Shown here: one piece after another, positions 35,479 to 44,028 of the stretch
Layout of the letters: each line of letters starts with the position of its first letter
How positions within the stretch are numbered: the stretch's first letter is position 1
Assembly (NCBI GenBank): GCA_963766505.1
Contig: CAVYAL010000002.1
Coordinates: forward strand, 434,001 to 498,000
From: DATIRA01 sp963766505
GTDB taxonomy: Bacteria > Pseudomonadota > Gammaproteobacteria > Steroidobacterales > Steroidobacteraceae
Direction of reading: 5' to 3'
DNA: 64,000 bases
The notes under the pieces: generated by a model
Told to the model about the DNA's origin: nothing
What the model saw: only the letters and a program-made list of their open reading frames with translations
Database searches by the model: none
Made by a program: the position numbers and the translations under genes

Positions 35479-36438
35479 TCAGTTTTGTCCCATGCGCACC
35501 GGCGAGGACACCGCGACCGGCACGCCGCTGGCCTGCTCGAAGGTCTGCCGGACCCCCGGCCAGTCGACTTCCACGCTCCGTCCCTCGATCGCGCCCTGGA
35601 CCAGGTTGGTCGCCTCGCCCAGCTCGTAGTGAGCCGGATCCTCGGTGCCGTCCAGTGGGGCGTGCCGCTCGACGAAGAGCGTTCCGCGATACCAGCCCAC
35701 CTTGGTCGTCTGGTCCACGAGGTTGACCCGGGTATTCACGGGCACGAGCTGGTACAGCTCGGCGATGTCCTCCGGGAACAGACGGATGCAGCCGTGCGTA
35801 ACCTGCATGCCCACTCCGGCGGGGCGATTGGTGCCGTGAATCAGGTAGGAGCCGCCCGGTATCGCGAGTCGCATCGCATGCTCACCGAGCGGATTGTCGG
35901 GCCCGGGCGGGACGACCTTCGGCAACGGATCACCCTTTTGCTCGTGCTCGAGGCGCACAGACTCCGGCGGGTACCAGTTCGGGCGCTCCTGCTTGGAGAC
36001 GACCCTCGTGATTCCCAGCGGCGTTTTCCAGTCCATCTTGCCGACGCTGATCGGGTAGGTACGCACCACGCGCGGCTCGTCCTTTTTCGCGGGCGGGTAG
36101 TAATAGAGGCGGTGCTCGGGGAGGTTAACGACCAGCCCTTCCCGCGGCGCATCGGGTAGAACGAAGCGAGTCGGGATCAGGATCTCCGTACCCTCGCCCG
36201 GCAGCCAGGGATCGACGCCCGGATTCGCAGCCATGATCTCCTCGTAACCGACGCCGTGCCTTCGACCGATGTCGAGCAGCGTGTCCTCCTGACGCGCGAA
36301 GTCAGTCGTCAGGACACCGATCACGTTGTCGCCGTCCTCGGGAAGCAGGTACTCGCTCGGGCCCGCCGCGGCGCTGGCGGACACGAGCAGCGTCGACATC
36401 AGGGAAAGCACGACGATCCTGCGCTGGCGTGCGAACAT
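35479..36438 (-). CDS. L,D-transpeptidase with LysM-like domain
   Basis: A protein of 319 residues: a signal peptide (..VSASAAAG, ~26), a LysM-like domain (DTLLDIGRRHGVGYEEIMAANPGVDPWLPGEGTEILIP) and a YkuD catalytic domain with the HxxN..HGCIRL motif (IHGTNRPAGVGMQVTHGCIRLFPED). This is the ErfK/YbiS/YcfS type that links the Lpp C-terminal Lys to peptidoglycan in E. coli, or makes 3-3 cross-links. The gene converges on the Lpp-like lipoprotein gene, a likely substrate. The start at 36438 follows a strong GGAGGAAAGG. Confidence 0.93.
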   Translation of the reverse strand: MFARQRRIVVLSLMSTLLVSASAAAGPSEYLLPEDGDNVIGVLTTDFARQEDTLLDIGRRHGVGYEEIMAANPGVDPWLPGEGTEILIPTRFVLPDAPREGLVVNLPEHRLYYYPPAKKDEPRVVRTYPISVGKMDWKTPLGITRVVSKQERPNWYPPESVRLEHEQKGDPLPKVVPPGPDNPLGEHAMRLAIPGGSYLIHGTNRPAGVGMQVTHGCIRLFPEDIAELYQLVPVNTRVNLVDQTTKVGWYRGTLFVERHAPLDGTEDPAHYELGEATNLVQGAIEGRSVEVDWPGVRQTFEQASGVPVAVSSPVRMGQN

Positions 36439-36550
36439 GCAACCTTTCCTCCGTCCGGGGCATCGCATTGTAGCGAGGCATGCCGTTGCGGTTGTGACCT
36501 CGTTGACCGTGCCGCGGTTCCGACAGTAGCCTTGTGCAGCAGGGTACGAC

Positions 36551-37096
36551 ATGCCTTTCAAACTGACGATCGAGCTCTCTGACCGGGATCTTCGCCATTT
36601 CCAGCGCGAGCTGCGCAAGGCGCATGCCTCGGTCCGCAGTGCGGATGACGAGGAGATCATCGGCGCCGCGGCAGAACTGCTCGCCGCGATGCGGGACAAG
36701 CAGCTGCCCGACTTCGTCGCGCTGCGGCTCGACAAGCTCGGCTGCCTGCTGGAAATGCTGCAGGACGCGCAGTGGCCGCTCGAGAAGTCTGAGCGCAGCC
36801 CCGTGCTCGCCGCGCTCGCCTATGTCTGCGACCCCGAGGACATCATACCGGACGAGATTCCCGGCATCGGGCTGCTCGACGACGCGGTGATGATCGAACT
36901 CGTATTCCTCGAGCTGCGGCACGAGATCGAAGCCTACGAGGACTTCTGCCGGTTCCGCAGCAGTACGACCCGGGGCAAGCGGGACGGCCGCGCGTCGGCC
37001 GAAGCGGCCAACGCCCAGCTCGCGCGCCGGCGCAAGCAGCTCGTCTCGCGGATGCGCCGCCGGCGGGCCGCGGAACGGCGTAGCGCCCGCGGCTGA
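36551..37096 (+). CDS. YkvA family protein (DUF1232)
   Basis: A protein of 181 residues. The DUF1232 signature is YVCDPEDIIPDEIPGIGLLDDAVMIELV (~residues 95-122). Unlike many members it has no clear membrane helix; the N-terminal ~90 residues are charged and helical, and the C-terminus is very Arg-rich. Function is unknown for the family. It is convergent with plsX, only 6 bp apart, at the place where fabH follows plsX in many gammaproteobacteria. Confidence 0.8.
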   Translation: MPFKLTIELSDRDLRHFQRELRKAHASVRSADDEEIIGAAAELLAAMRDKQLPDFVALRLDKLGCLLEMLQDAQWPLEKSERSPVLAALAYVCDPEDIIPDEIPGIGLLDDAVMIELVFLELRHEIEAYEDFCRFRSSTTRGKRDGRASAEAANAQLARRRKQLVSRMRRRRAAERRSARG

Positions 37097-37102
37097 CCGC
37101 GC

Positions 37103-38143
37103 TCAGTTCCCGGCCGGCGGAGTCGAACTCCCGTAGTCGGACCTCGCCCGCTCGAGCAACTTCGCAATCTGCGCGGGCACGCCTTTCTGTACTTCGAGCA
37201 CTGCGACACGGACCGCGTTTGCGAACGCGACCTCGTCCGCACCGCCGTGGCTCTTGATGACTACGCCGCCGAGCCCGACCATGCTGGCACCGTTGTAAGC
37301 GCGCGGATCGAGCCGCGCCTTCAGCGCATTCAGCGCCGGCGATGCCATCAGCGCACCGAACTTGCGCAGCGGATCCCGGGTGAATTCCTCCCGCATGATC
37401 GAGGTGATCAGCCGCGCCACGCCTTCCATCGTCTTCAGCGCCACGTTACCGGAGAACCCATCGGTGACGACGACATCCACGTCGCCGGAGAATATGTCGT
37501 CACCCTCGACGAAGCCGACGTAGTTGACCGGCGAGGCGCCGAGCCGCTGGTGCGCTTCGCGCAACTCGGCGGTGCCCTTGATGGCTTCCTCGCCGATGTT
37601 GAGCAGTCCGACACGGGGCCGGCTCGTGCCGTGCAGGTCGCTTGCAAGCACGCTGCCCATCAGCGCGAACTGCAGAAGGTGCTCGGAAGTGCAGTCCGGG
37701 TTGGCGCCCAGATCCAGCATCAGCGTGTGGCCATGCGCCGCCGGGATCGCGGAGACGATCGCAGGGCGGTCTATGCCCGGGATCATCCCGAGCACGAAGC
37801 GTGCGGTCGCGAGCAGCGCTCCGGTATTGCCGGCCGAAACACAGGCGGCCGCCTCGCCCCGCTTGACCAGGTTGACGGCGACCCGCATCGAGGAGTCCTT
37901 CTTGCGGCGCAGCGCGTCCTGGGGCCGCTCGTCCATGCCGACGATTTCGCTGGCCTCGACGACGCGACATCGATCGAGCCCCTGGGCGTTCCGCAGCAAG
38001 GGCTCCAGTTCGGCGCTGCGACCGACGAGCAGGATCTCGAGCGCGGGTGTGTCGGCCAGCACGGCCAGCGACGCCGGCACGGCAACGACCGCGCCGTGAT
38101 CGCCGCTCATCGCGTCTACCGCAATCGTGACCCCAGCCGGCAT
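37103..38143 (-). CDS. plsX: Phosphate acyltransferase PlsX
   Basis: Makes acyl-phosphate from acyl-ACP for phospholipid synthesis. The 346-residue length is normal. Family motifs: ITIAVDAMSGDHG-type start (VTIAVDAMSGDHGAVV), RAAVNLVK-like MRVAVNLVKRGEAAACVSAGNTGALLA, DLGANPDC, VGLLNIGEEAIKG, DVVVTDGFSGNVALKTMEG, and MVGLGGVVIKSHGGAD. It ends the yceD-rpmF-plsX operon. Confidence 0.96.
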   Translation of the reverse strand: MPAGVTIAVDAMSGDHGAVVAVPASLAVLADTPALEILLVGRSAELEPLLRNAQGLDRCRVVEASEIVGMDERPQDALRRKKDSSMRVAVNLVKRGEAAACVSAGNTGALLATARFVLGMIPGIDRPAIVSAIPAAHGHTLMLDLGANPDCTSEHLLQFALMGSVLASDLHGTSRPRVGLLNIGEEAIKGTAELREAHQRLGASPVNYVGFVEGDDIFSGDVDVVVTDGFSGNVALKTMEGVARLITSIMREEFTRDPLRKFGALMASPALNALKARLDPRAYNGASMVGLGGVVIKSHGGADEVAFANAVRVAVLEVQKGVPAQIAKLLERARSDYGSSTPPAGN

Positions 38144-38162
38144 TGGGCGAGGCGCGAGGATC

Positions 38163-38357
38163 TCAGTCCTCGGATTCCTCGGCCGCGGGTCGCTCCAGCA
38201 CCTTCTTGCCGCGATAGAAACCGTCGGCCGTCACGCGGTGGCGCAGATGGGTTTCGCCGCTGGTTGGATCGACCGAAAGCGCCGGACCGCGCAGGCGATC
38301 GTGCGAACGGTGCATGCCGCGCCTGGACGGCGTCTTGCGACTCTTCTGAACTGCCAT
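38163..38357 (-). CDS. rpmF: 50S ribosomal protein L32
   Basis: A basic protein of 64 residues starting MAVQKSRKTPSRRGMHRSHD, the universal L32 N-terminus; the C-terminus (GFYRGKKVLE) also fits. The cysteine pairs found in some L32 forms are absent, as usual in gammaproteobacteria. It lies between yceD and plsX, the conserved order. Confidence 0.97.
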   Translation of the reverse strand: MAVQKSRKTPSRRGMHRSHDRLRGPALSVDPTSGETHLRHRVTADGFYRGKKVLERPAAEESED

Positions 38358-38378
38358 GATCTCGATCTCCTGTGCGGA

Positions 38379-38897
38379 TCAGCTCTCGTCCTCGCCGAGC
38401 AGGCCCCGCAAGCCCTCGAACGGCCGTTGCTTGTCCTGGCCCATCGCGTCGGTCGCAGGGGCCTCCAATCCAGTGGCCGCTCGGCAGGCGTCTCGATCCG
38501 AGTGCATCGCGACGAGCGGCAAGCCGAGCAGCAACTGTTCCTCGATCAACGCGGTCAGCGACAGTCTCTCCGGGTCGGCCAGGTGCGGCTCGAACCCTCC
38601 GGGAACCGTCGCCGAATCACTATCAACCACCACCAGCTGCGCCGATTCCTCGATGACGCAGGCGCAGGGCTCCAGGCAACGCTGACAAGGCAGGAACACC
38701 TGCCCCTCGACCACGACCTCTATCGTCGGCCGTCCATCGAAGGTCGCGAACTGGAGCCTCGCGTGAGCCCGCGTCCCGCTTAGCGCGCCGGCCTCGCGCA
38801 GCGCATCAAGCTGCTGCAGCCCGACCTCGCGCTCGACGCAAGCGGACCGCCCGGCGAGTTCGACCGAGTTGACGAGGTCAGCCGGGGCGGGCGACAT
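38379..38897 (-). CDS. yceD: YceD family protein (DUF177), 23S rRNA accumulation protein
   Basis: A protein of 172 residues with the DUF177 core: GQVFLPCQRCLEPC, holding a CxxC pair, followed by DSDSA and a late EEQLLLGLPLVAMH segment. In E. coli and plants members affect 23S rRNA maturation. It is first in yceD-rpmF-plsX and divergent from maf, as in E. coli. An AT-rich TATAAT-like word (near 38907) is present in the gap. Confidence 0.92.
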   Translation of the reverse strand: MSPAPADLVNSVELAGRSACVEREVGLQQLDALREAGALSGTRAHARLQFATFDGRPTIEVVVEGQVFLPCQRCLEPCACVIEESAQLVVVDSDSATVPGGFEPHLADPERLSLTALIEEQLLLGLPLVAMHSDRDACRAATGLEAPATDAMGQDKQRPFEGLRGLLGEDES

Positions 38898-38993
38898 GGG
38901 CCGCGTATAATAGGCAGCGACCCCGCCGCTGTCAAAGGATTGCGGGCCTTAAATCGTTGTTTTTCAAAGGCCGCGCAGGCCTCCGGATCGATA

Positions 38994-39587
38994 GTGAGCC
39001 CAGCTGCAGCGCCCGGCATCATCCTGGCCTCGACCTCGCGCTACCGCCGCGAGCTGCTCGCTCGTCTCGGACTTCCCTTCGAGTGCGTGCCGCCAGGGAT
39101 CGACGAGTCGCTGCAGGCGAGCGATACGGTGGAGGAACTGCCGCGCCGGCTGGCGAAGCAAAAGGCTGAAGCAGTGGCCGAGCACTTCCCGCAAGCACTC
39201 GTGATCGGGTCCGACCAGGTGGCGGTGCGCGACGGCGCGCTGCTGGGCAAGCCGGGCAGCGAGGCGAACTGCCGCAGGCAGTTGCGGGAATCATCAGGCC
39301 GTGAAGTCGTATTCCTGACTGCGGTACACGTGATCAACGGCCCCGAGGGCCAGGCTGATGCCCACGTGGACGTCACCCGCGTCAGGTTCCGGCAGCTCGA
39401 GGCCGCCGAGATAGACCGCTACGTCGCGCGCGAACGTCCGCTCGATTGCGCCGGCGGATTCAAGGCCGAGGCGCTCGGCATCTCGTTGTTCGAGACGATC
39501 GAATCGCGCGATCCCACCGCGCTCACCGGCCTGCCGATGATCTGGCTTTGCGCCGCCCTGCGGCGCGCCGGCCACGCGGTGCCTTGA
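38994..39587 (+). CDS. maf: Maf/YceF-type nucleotide pyrophosphatase
   Basis: A protein of 197 residues. It matches E. coli YceF (7-methyl-GTP pyrophosphatase) closely in its blocks: IILASTSRYRRELLARLGLPFECVPP, LVIGSDQVAVRDG, VRFRQLEAAEIDRYV, LDCAGGFKAEALGISLFE and GLPMIWLCAALRRAG. The GTG at 38994 is chosen since it puts the LASTS motif near the N-terminus; an upstream TTG (38940) is less likely. The last 65 bp overlap the end of the convergent rluC gene. Confidence 0.93.
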   Translation: MSPAAAPGIILASTSRYRRELLARLGLPFECVPPGIDESLQASDTVEELPRRLAKQKAEAVAEHFPQALVIGSDQVAVRDGALLGKPGSEANCRRQLRESSGREVVFLTAVHVINGPEGQADAHVDVTRVRFRQLEAAEIDRYVARERPLDCAGGFKAEALGISLFETIESRDPTALTGLPMIWLCAALRRAGHAVP

Positions 39588-40581
39588 TCAGTGCATCGAG
39601 CACCGCCCTCAGGTCCTCGCCGAGCGGCGCACTGACCATCATCGGCTCCTGCGTGCCGGGCCGGTTGAAGCCGATCGACGCTGCGTGCAGGAACATGCGC
39701 CGCAGACCGTAATCCCTGAGTTCCGCGTTCAGCTCCCGGTCGCCGTACTTGTCGTCACCGGCCACCGGGTGCCCGGCGTAGGCCGCGTGGACCCGTATCT
39801 GGTGGGTCTTTCCGGTGCCGATCTCCACCTCGACCAGGCTCGCCAGCCGGCCGAAGAACTGGACCGGACGGAAGGTGCTCACGGCCGGCGCACCGTGGGC
39901 ACGCACCGCTACGTGGCGCTCGCCACTGCGGCGCTCACTGGTGTCGAGCGGCAGCTCTATGCGCTTCTTGCCGAGGTCCCACTTGCCGCAGACGAGCGCC
40001 AGGTAGCGTTTTTCGACCCGACCCTCCCGCAGCTGCGCATGCAGGTCCCGGAGTGCCGGCCTGCGCTTGGCCACCACCAGGCAACCGCTGGTCTCGCGGT
40101 CCAGCCGGTGCACCAGGTCGAGGCTGTCGATTCCCGGCCGGGCCGCGCGCAGCGCTTCGATGACGCCGTGACTCATGCCGCTGCCGCCGTGCACGGCGAT
40201 GCCGGCCGGCTTGTTCAGCACGATGATGTCGTCGTCCTCGTGGAGGATCGCCGCAATCACCTGCTCCTGCAGCGTTCGCGAGGCCGGGCGCGACGCAGGC
40301 TCGGTGTCGGGCTTGCGCAGCGGGGGAATCCGCAGCCGGTCACCGGCCTGCACCCGCTGGTCCGGCTTGGCACGCCTGCTGTTCACCCGCAACTCCCCCT
40401 TGCGCAGCAGGCGGTAGACATGGGTGCGCGGCACGCCCTTCAATTCGCGCAAAAGATAGTTGTCCAGACGCTGTCCGGCGTCCTCCTCGCCCACAACCAG
40501 GTAATGCACGCCCTGCCCCTGCGAAGGCGTCCGTACGCGATCTGTTGGTGAGTTCCCGTAAGCCATTGATTTGCCAACCAT
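39523..40581 (-). CDS. rluC: 23S rRNA pseudouridine synthase RluC
   Basis: A protein of ~352 residues. An N-terminal S4 domain (AGQRLDNYLLRELKGVPRTHVYRLLRKGELRVN) is followed by the RluA-family catalytic domain, with the active Asp in LVHRLDRETSGCLVVAK and with IGTGKTHQIRVHAAYAGHPVAGDDKYG. RluC modifies U955, U2504 and U2580 in E. coli 23S rRNA. It is divergent from rne as in E. coli. Three starts are possible (40584 GTG, 40581 ATG, 40566 ATG). The basic C-terminal tail (PRGRRAAGRRKARSSAGR) is encoded in the overlap with maf. Confidence 0.94.
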   Translation of the reverse strand: MVGKSMAYGNSPTDRVRTPSQGQGVHYLVVGEEDAGQRLDNYLLRELKGVPRTHVYRLLRKGELRVNSRRAKPDQRVQAGDRLRIPPLRKPDTEPASRPASRTLQEQVIAAILHEDDDIIVLNKPAGIAVHGGSGMSHGVIEALRAARPGIDSLDLVHRLDRETSGCLVVAKRRPALRDLHAQLREGRVEKRYLALVCGKWDLGKKRIELPLDTSERRSGERHVAVRAHGAPAVSTFRPVQFFGRLASLVEVEIGTGKTHQIRVHAAYAGHPVAGDDKYGDRELNAELRDYGLRRMFLHAASIGFNRPGTQEPMMVSAPLGEDLRAVLDALIKAPRGRRAAGRRKARSSAGR

Positions 40582-40584
40582 CAC

Positions 40585-40955
40585 TTGCTAGAGTCCCCGG
40601 CCGAAGCGCTGCTCCGCCGAAAAACAACGGTGGGCGGGCGCCGAGTGTGCGCCGCGACCCCCTGGCCGGAATGGCCAAAGGCGCGCGCATCTTAGTTGGT
40701 TCTGATACGTCAGACCATCGAGCTGCCGTGGACACGCGCAGGTACCCTCGTCCGGGCGGACGTCGGGCCCGCCGCGACACCGGCGGGAACGATGCCAGAA
40801 ACCACCAGGATCCGGTCCGACGTCCGACGGCCCTGTGCCGGCGGGCGCGAAAAATGACAGCCGCATGACCCGAGCCGCTGCACGACCTCTCCGCAAGGCC
40901 ACGGCACCACCCGTTCGGGTGTTCACGGTCCTTATCGCGTACCAAGCGAGGACCG
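40585..40955 (+). promoter_or_regulatory. rluC-rne intergenic region, probable rne 5' leader
   Basis: 371 bp with no supported gene. Short hairpins are visible, for example CCCGCCG/CGGCGGG with a 6-nt loop near 40768-40787 and CACCC/GGGTG near 40908-40921, just before the rne ribosome site (GCGAGGA). In E. coli rne has a 361-nt leader through which RNase E controls its own mRNA; the similar length and structure suggest the same here. I could not identify the promoter with confidence. Confidence 0.5.
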
Positions 40956-43400
40956 ATGAAGAGAATGATCGTCAACGCAACCCAGGAAGAGGAGTTGCGT
41001 GTCGCGCTGGTTGACGGACAGCGCATTTACGACCTTGACATAGAGATCCCCTCCCGCGAGAGCAAGAAAGCCAACGTCTACAAGGGCCGCATCACGCGCG
41101 TCGAACCGAGCCTCGAGGCCGCGTTCGTCGACTACGGCTCCGAGCGTCACGGCTTCCTGCCGCTGAAGGAAATCACCCGGGACTATTTCAAGCCTCAGCC
41201 GGAAGGTGACGGCGGCCGGCCCGGGATGCGCGAGCTGATCGAGGAAGGCCAGGAGGTCATCGTCCAGGTCGAGAAGGAGGAGCGAGGCAACAAGGGCGCC
41301 GCGCTGACGACCTTCATCAGCCTCGCCGGCCGCTTCCTGGTGCTGATGCCGAACAACCCGCGTGCCGGCGGCGTCTCGCGCCGGATCGAGGGCGAGGACC
41401 GCGAGCAGCTGCGCGAGGCCATGGACAACCTCGAGATACCCGAGGGTATGGGCGCCATCGTGCGCACCGCCGGCGTGGGCCGCACGCCGGAGGAGCTGCA
41501 GTGGGACCTCAACAACCTGGTGGACATCTGGAACGCGATCCGCCAGGCCGCGGACACGCGACCCGCCCCGTTCCTGATCTACCAGGAAAGCAAGGCCATC
41601 CTGCGGGCCCTTCGTGACTATCTTGCCGACGACATCGGCGAGATCCTGATCGACAAGCCCGAGATCTACGAGGAAGCGCGTGAGTACATGCAGCGCTTCA
41701 TGCCGGGCAACCTTCGCAAGCTGAAGTTCTACGACGAGCACGTCCCGCTGTTCACGCGGTACCAGATCGAGAGCCAGATCGAGTCCGCCTACTCGCACAA
41801 GGTGACGCTGCCCTCGGGTGGCAGCATCGTGATCGACCACACCGAGGCACTCGTTTCGATCGACATCAACTCTGCGCGCAGCACGCGCGGAGCCGACATC
41901 GAAACCACTGCGCTGAACACCAACCTCGAGGCGGCGGAGGAGATTGCCCGTCAGCTGCGACTGCGGGACGTCGGCGGCCTGATCGTCATCGACTTCATCG
42001 ACATGGAGTCGCAGAAGAACCAGCGCGCCATCGAGGACCGGCTGCGTGACGCGGTGAAGCAGGATCGCGCCCGCATCCAGATCGGGCGCATTTCGCGCTT
42101 CGGGCTGCTCGAGATGTCGCGCCAGCGACTGCGTCCCTCGATCAGCGAGTCGACCAACGTGGTCTGCCCGCGCTGCAGTGGCATGGGTGTGATCCGCAGC
42201 GTGGAATCGCTGGCACTCGCGATCCTGAGGCTGCTGGGCGAGGAGTCACGCAAGGACCGCACCGCCAAGGTGATCGCCCAGCTGCCGGTGGATGTGGCCA
42301 CCTACCTGATGAACGAGAAGCGGGACTGGCTGAACAGCATCGAGACCCGCAGTGGCGTCGATGTGATCCTGGTGCCGAACCGCTATCTCGAGACTCCCGC
42401 CTACGAGATCCGCCGGGTCCGTGACGATGAAGCCGGACTGCCGGAAAACACCGTGATCAGCCACCAGATGGCGGTGCAGCCGACGATCGACCTCGATGCG
42501 ATCGCGACCGAGGAGAAGACGCCGCCGCCGCCGACCCCGGCGGTCACGACCGTCGTGCCGAGTTCGCCTGCGCCGCCGCCCGCACCCGCACCCGAGCCTG
42601 TCGCCGCAGCTGCCGTCGCAGCTGCGGTGCCGCAGTACGGTCCCCGGGATGGCGCGCTGGTGCGTCTCTGGCGCTGGCTGGCGGGAGACAAGCGCGCCCC
42701 GCTGCCGGCTCCCGAACCGGCGCAACCGGAGGCCCCGGCGCGACGCGAGCCGTCTGCCCGGCGCAGCCGCGACGGGCGGCGCGATGGCCGCGATGAGCGT
42801 CGCAGCGGTCCGCGGCGCGAGGACGGACGCCGCGATGGGCGTCGCGACGAGCGCCGTGGCGACAAGCGACCGGAGCGTCGAGGCGAGCGTAGGCCGAAGC
42901 CGGAGGGTGGCGACGGCGCCGGACGGGACCGGCGCCGGGACGAGTCCGCTGCACCGGCCAGGCGAACGGAACCGGCGCCCGGGACTTCACAGCAAACCGC
43001 TCCGGTCGAAGGGGAGTCCGTCAACACGCATCCGGAGGCGGCAGCTGCAACGGAACGCACGCGTCCCGAACGGGCCGAAGGCAGCCGCAGCGGTCGTCGA
43101 TCCAGGCGAGGTGGCCGACGTCGCCGGCGCGATGGCGGCGAGACGGGCAATCCGGCTTCGCAATCGAACGGTGGCGATTCTCGCGGAAACGAGGCTGGCG
43201 GCACGTCTACCCAGCAGCAATCCCGGGAACCGGCGGCCTTGCTGCCCTCCCCTGAGCCCCGGCTGTCCCTGCCACGCGACGAGGGTACACAGCAGCCTGC
43301 CAGGGACACCTCGGCCGGCCCTGCCCCCGAGCCACGCGAGGCCTGGACGCCGTCCCCGCCGAGCGATGCGACGCGGCAGCAGCCTCGCGAGGAGCCCTGA
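40956..43400 (+). CDS. rne: Ribonuclease E
   Basis: The main endoribonuclease of mRNA decay and rRNA/tRNA processing, 814 residues. N-terminal catalytic half: S1 domain (YKGRITRVEPSLEAAFVDYGSERHGFLPLKEI), catalytic Asp residues in LVSIDINSARSTRG and GLIVIDFIDMES, and the zinc link CPRCSGMG. The C-terminal part (~520-814) is low complexity: Pro/Ala stretches, then Arg/Asp/Gly-rich repeats (RRDGRRDERRGDKRPERRGE) that should bind RNA and carry the degradosome sites. It is shorter than E. coli RNase E (1061). The ATG has GAGGA four bases upstream. Confidence 0.97.
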   Translation: MKRMIVNATQEEELRVALVDGQRIYDLDIEIPSRESKKANVYKGRITRVEPSLEAAFVDYGSERHGFLPLKEITRDYFKPQPEGDGGRPGMRELIEEGQEVIVQVEKEERGNKGAALTTFISLAGRFLVLMPNNPRAGGVSRRIEGEDREQLREAMDNLEIPEGMGAIVRTAGVGRTPEELQWDLNNLVDIWNAIRQAADTRPAPFLIYQESKAILRALRDYLADDIGEILIDKPEIYEEAREYMQRFMPGNLRKLKFYDEHVPLFTRYQIESQIESAYSHKVTLPSGGSIVIDHTEALVSIDINSARSTRGADIETTALNTNLEAAEEIARQLRLRDVGGLIVIDFIDMESQKNQRAIEDRLRDAVKQDRARIQIGRISRFGLLEMSRQRLRPSISESTNVVCPRCSGMGVIRSVESLALAILRLLGEESRKDRTAKVIAQLPVDVATYLMNEKRDWLNSIETRSGVDVILVPNRYLETPAYEIRRVRDDEAGLPENTVISHQMAVQPTIDLDAIATEEKTPPPPTPAVTTVVPSSPAPPPAPAPEPVAAAAVAAAVPQYGPRDGALVRLWRWLAGDKRAPLPAPEPAQPEAPARREPSARRSRDGRRDGRDERRSGPRREDGRRDGRRDERRGDKRPERRGERRPKPEGGDGAGRDRRRDESAAPARRTEPAPGTSQQTAPVEGESVNTHPEAAAATERTRPERAEGSRSGRRSRRGGRRRRRDGGETGNPASQSNGGDSRGNEAGGTSTQQQSREPAALLPSPEPRLSLPRDEGTQQPARDTSAGPAPEPREAWTPSPPSDATRQQPREEP

Positions 43401-43426
43401 GGGACGGGGACCGGCCGCGCCCTGCC

Positions 43427-43458
43427 CCGTCGCCCGCTGAACTGTCAGCGGGCGACGG
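43427..43458. repeat. 14-bp perfect hairpin between rne and the phosphatase gene
   Basis: CCGTCGCCCGCTGA (43427-43440), ACTG loop, TCAGCGGGCGACGG (43445-43458). The right arm holds the stop codon of the convergent phosphatase gene. It probably stops or protects both transcripts, but there is no T run on either strand. Confidence 0.7.
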
Positions 43459-43927
43459 TCGTGCGCGCGATGATCTCGCGCAGCAGCCCTTCCGCCGCGC
43501 GCTCGACGAGGTCGAGCACCCGCTCGAATCCGACAGCGCCGCCGTAATACGGATCAGGCACGTCGAGCATGCCCTCGACCTCCCCGGCAAACTCCATCAG
43601 CAGCCGGATGCGCTCGTGGAACGACGCCGGGCTGAGGCGCAGCAGCGTCGAGCGATTGTCCTGGTCCATCGCCAGGATCAGGTCGAACCGGGCGAAATCC
43701 TCGGCGTCGACGCGGCGGGCCCGGAGCGTGGATATGTCGACGCCCCGTCTCGCCGCGGCTGCGATCGCCCGCCGGTCCGGCGGCTCGCCCACGTGGTAAT
43801 CGTGCGTGCCGGCCGAGTCGACCTCCACCTCGAGTTCAGGCGCCCGCTCGCGCAGCAGGCGCACGAACACGCCTTCGGCCGTAGGCGACCGGCAGATATT
43901 GCCCATGCAGACAAACAGGATTTTCAT
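43445..43927 (-). CDS. Low-molecular-weight protein-tyrosine phosphatase
   Basis: A protein of 160 residues with the LMW-PTP signature at the N-terminus: VCMGNICRSP, nucleophile Cys7 and Arg13, and the general acid Asp125 in VPDPYYGG. The two Tyr of DPYY are the usual regulatory tyrosines. Such enzymes act on arginine or tyrosine phosphates, often in exopolysaccharide control, but no Wzc-type kinase lies nearby. It is convergent with rne. Confidence 0.95.
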   Translation of the reverse strand: MKILFVCMGNICRSPTAEGVFVRLLRERAPELEVEVDSAGTHDYHVGEPPDRRAIAAAARRGVDISTLRARRVDAEDFARFDLILAMDQDNRSTLLRLSPASFHERIRLLMEFAGEVEGMLDVPDPYYGGAVGFERVLDLVERAAEGLLREIIARTTVAR

Positions 43928-44028
43928 ACAGTCGCTCTAACATCTGAGCAGTCGAGCTCACGTTCCGGGACATTTTAGCGGCGTCTTGCGGGATCTGCCG
44001 CCGGGCGCCGGCGACGATCGCCGCGCCG

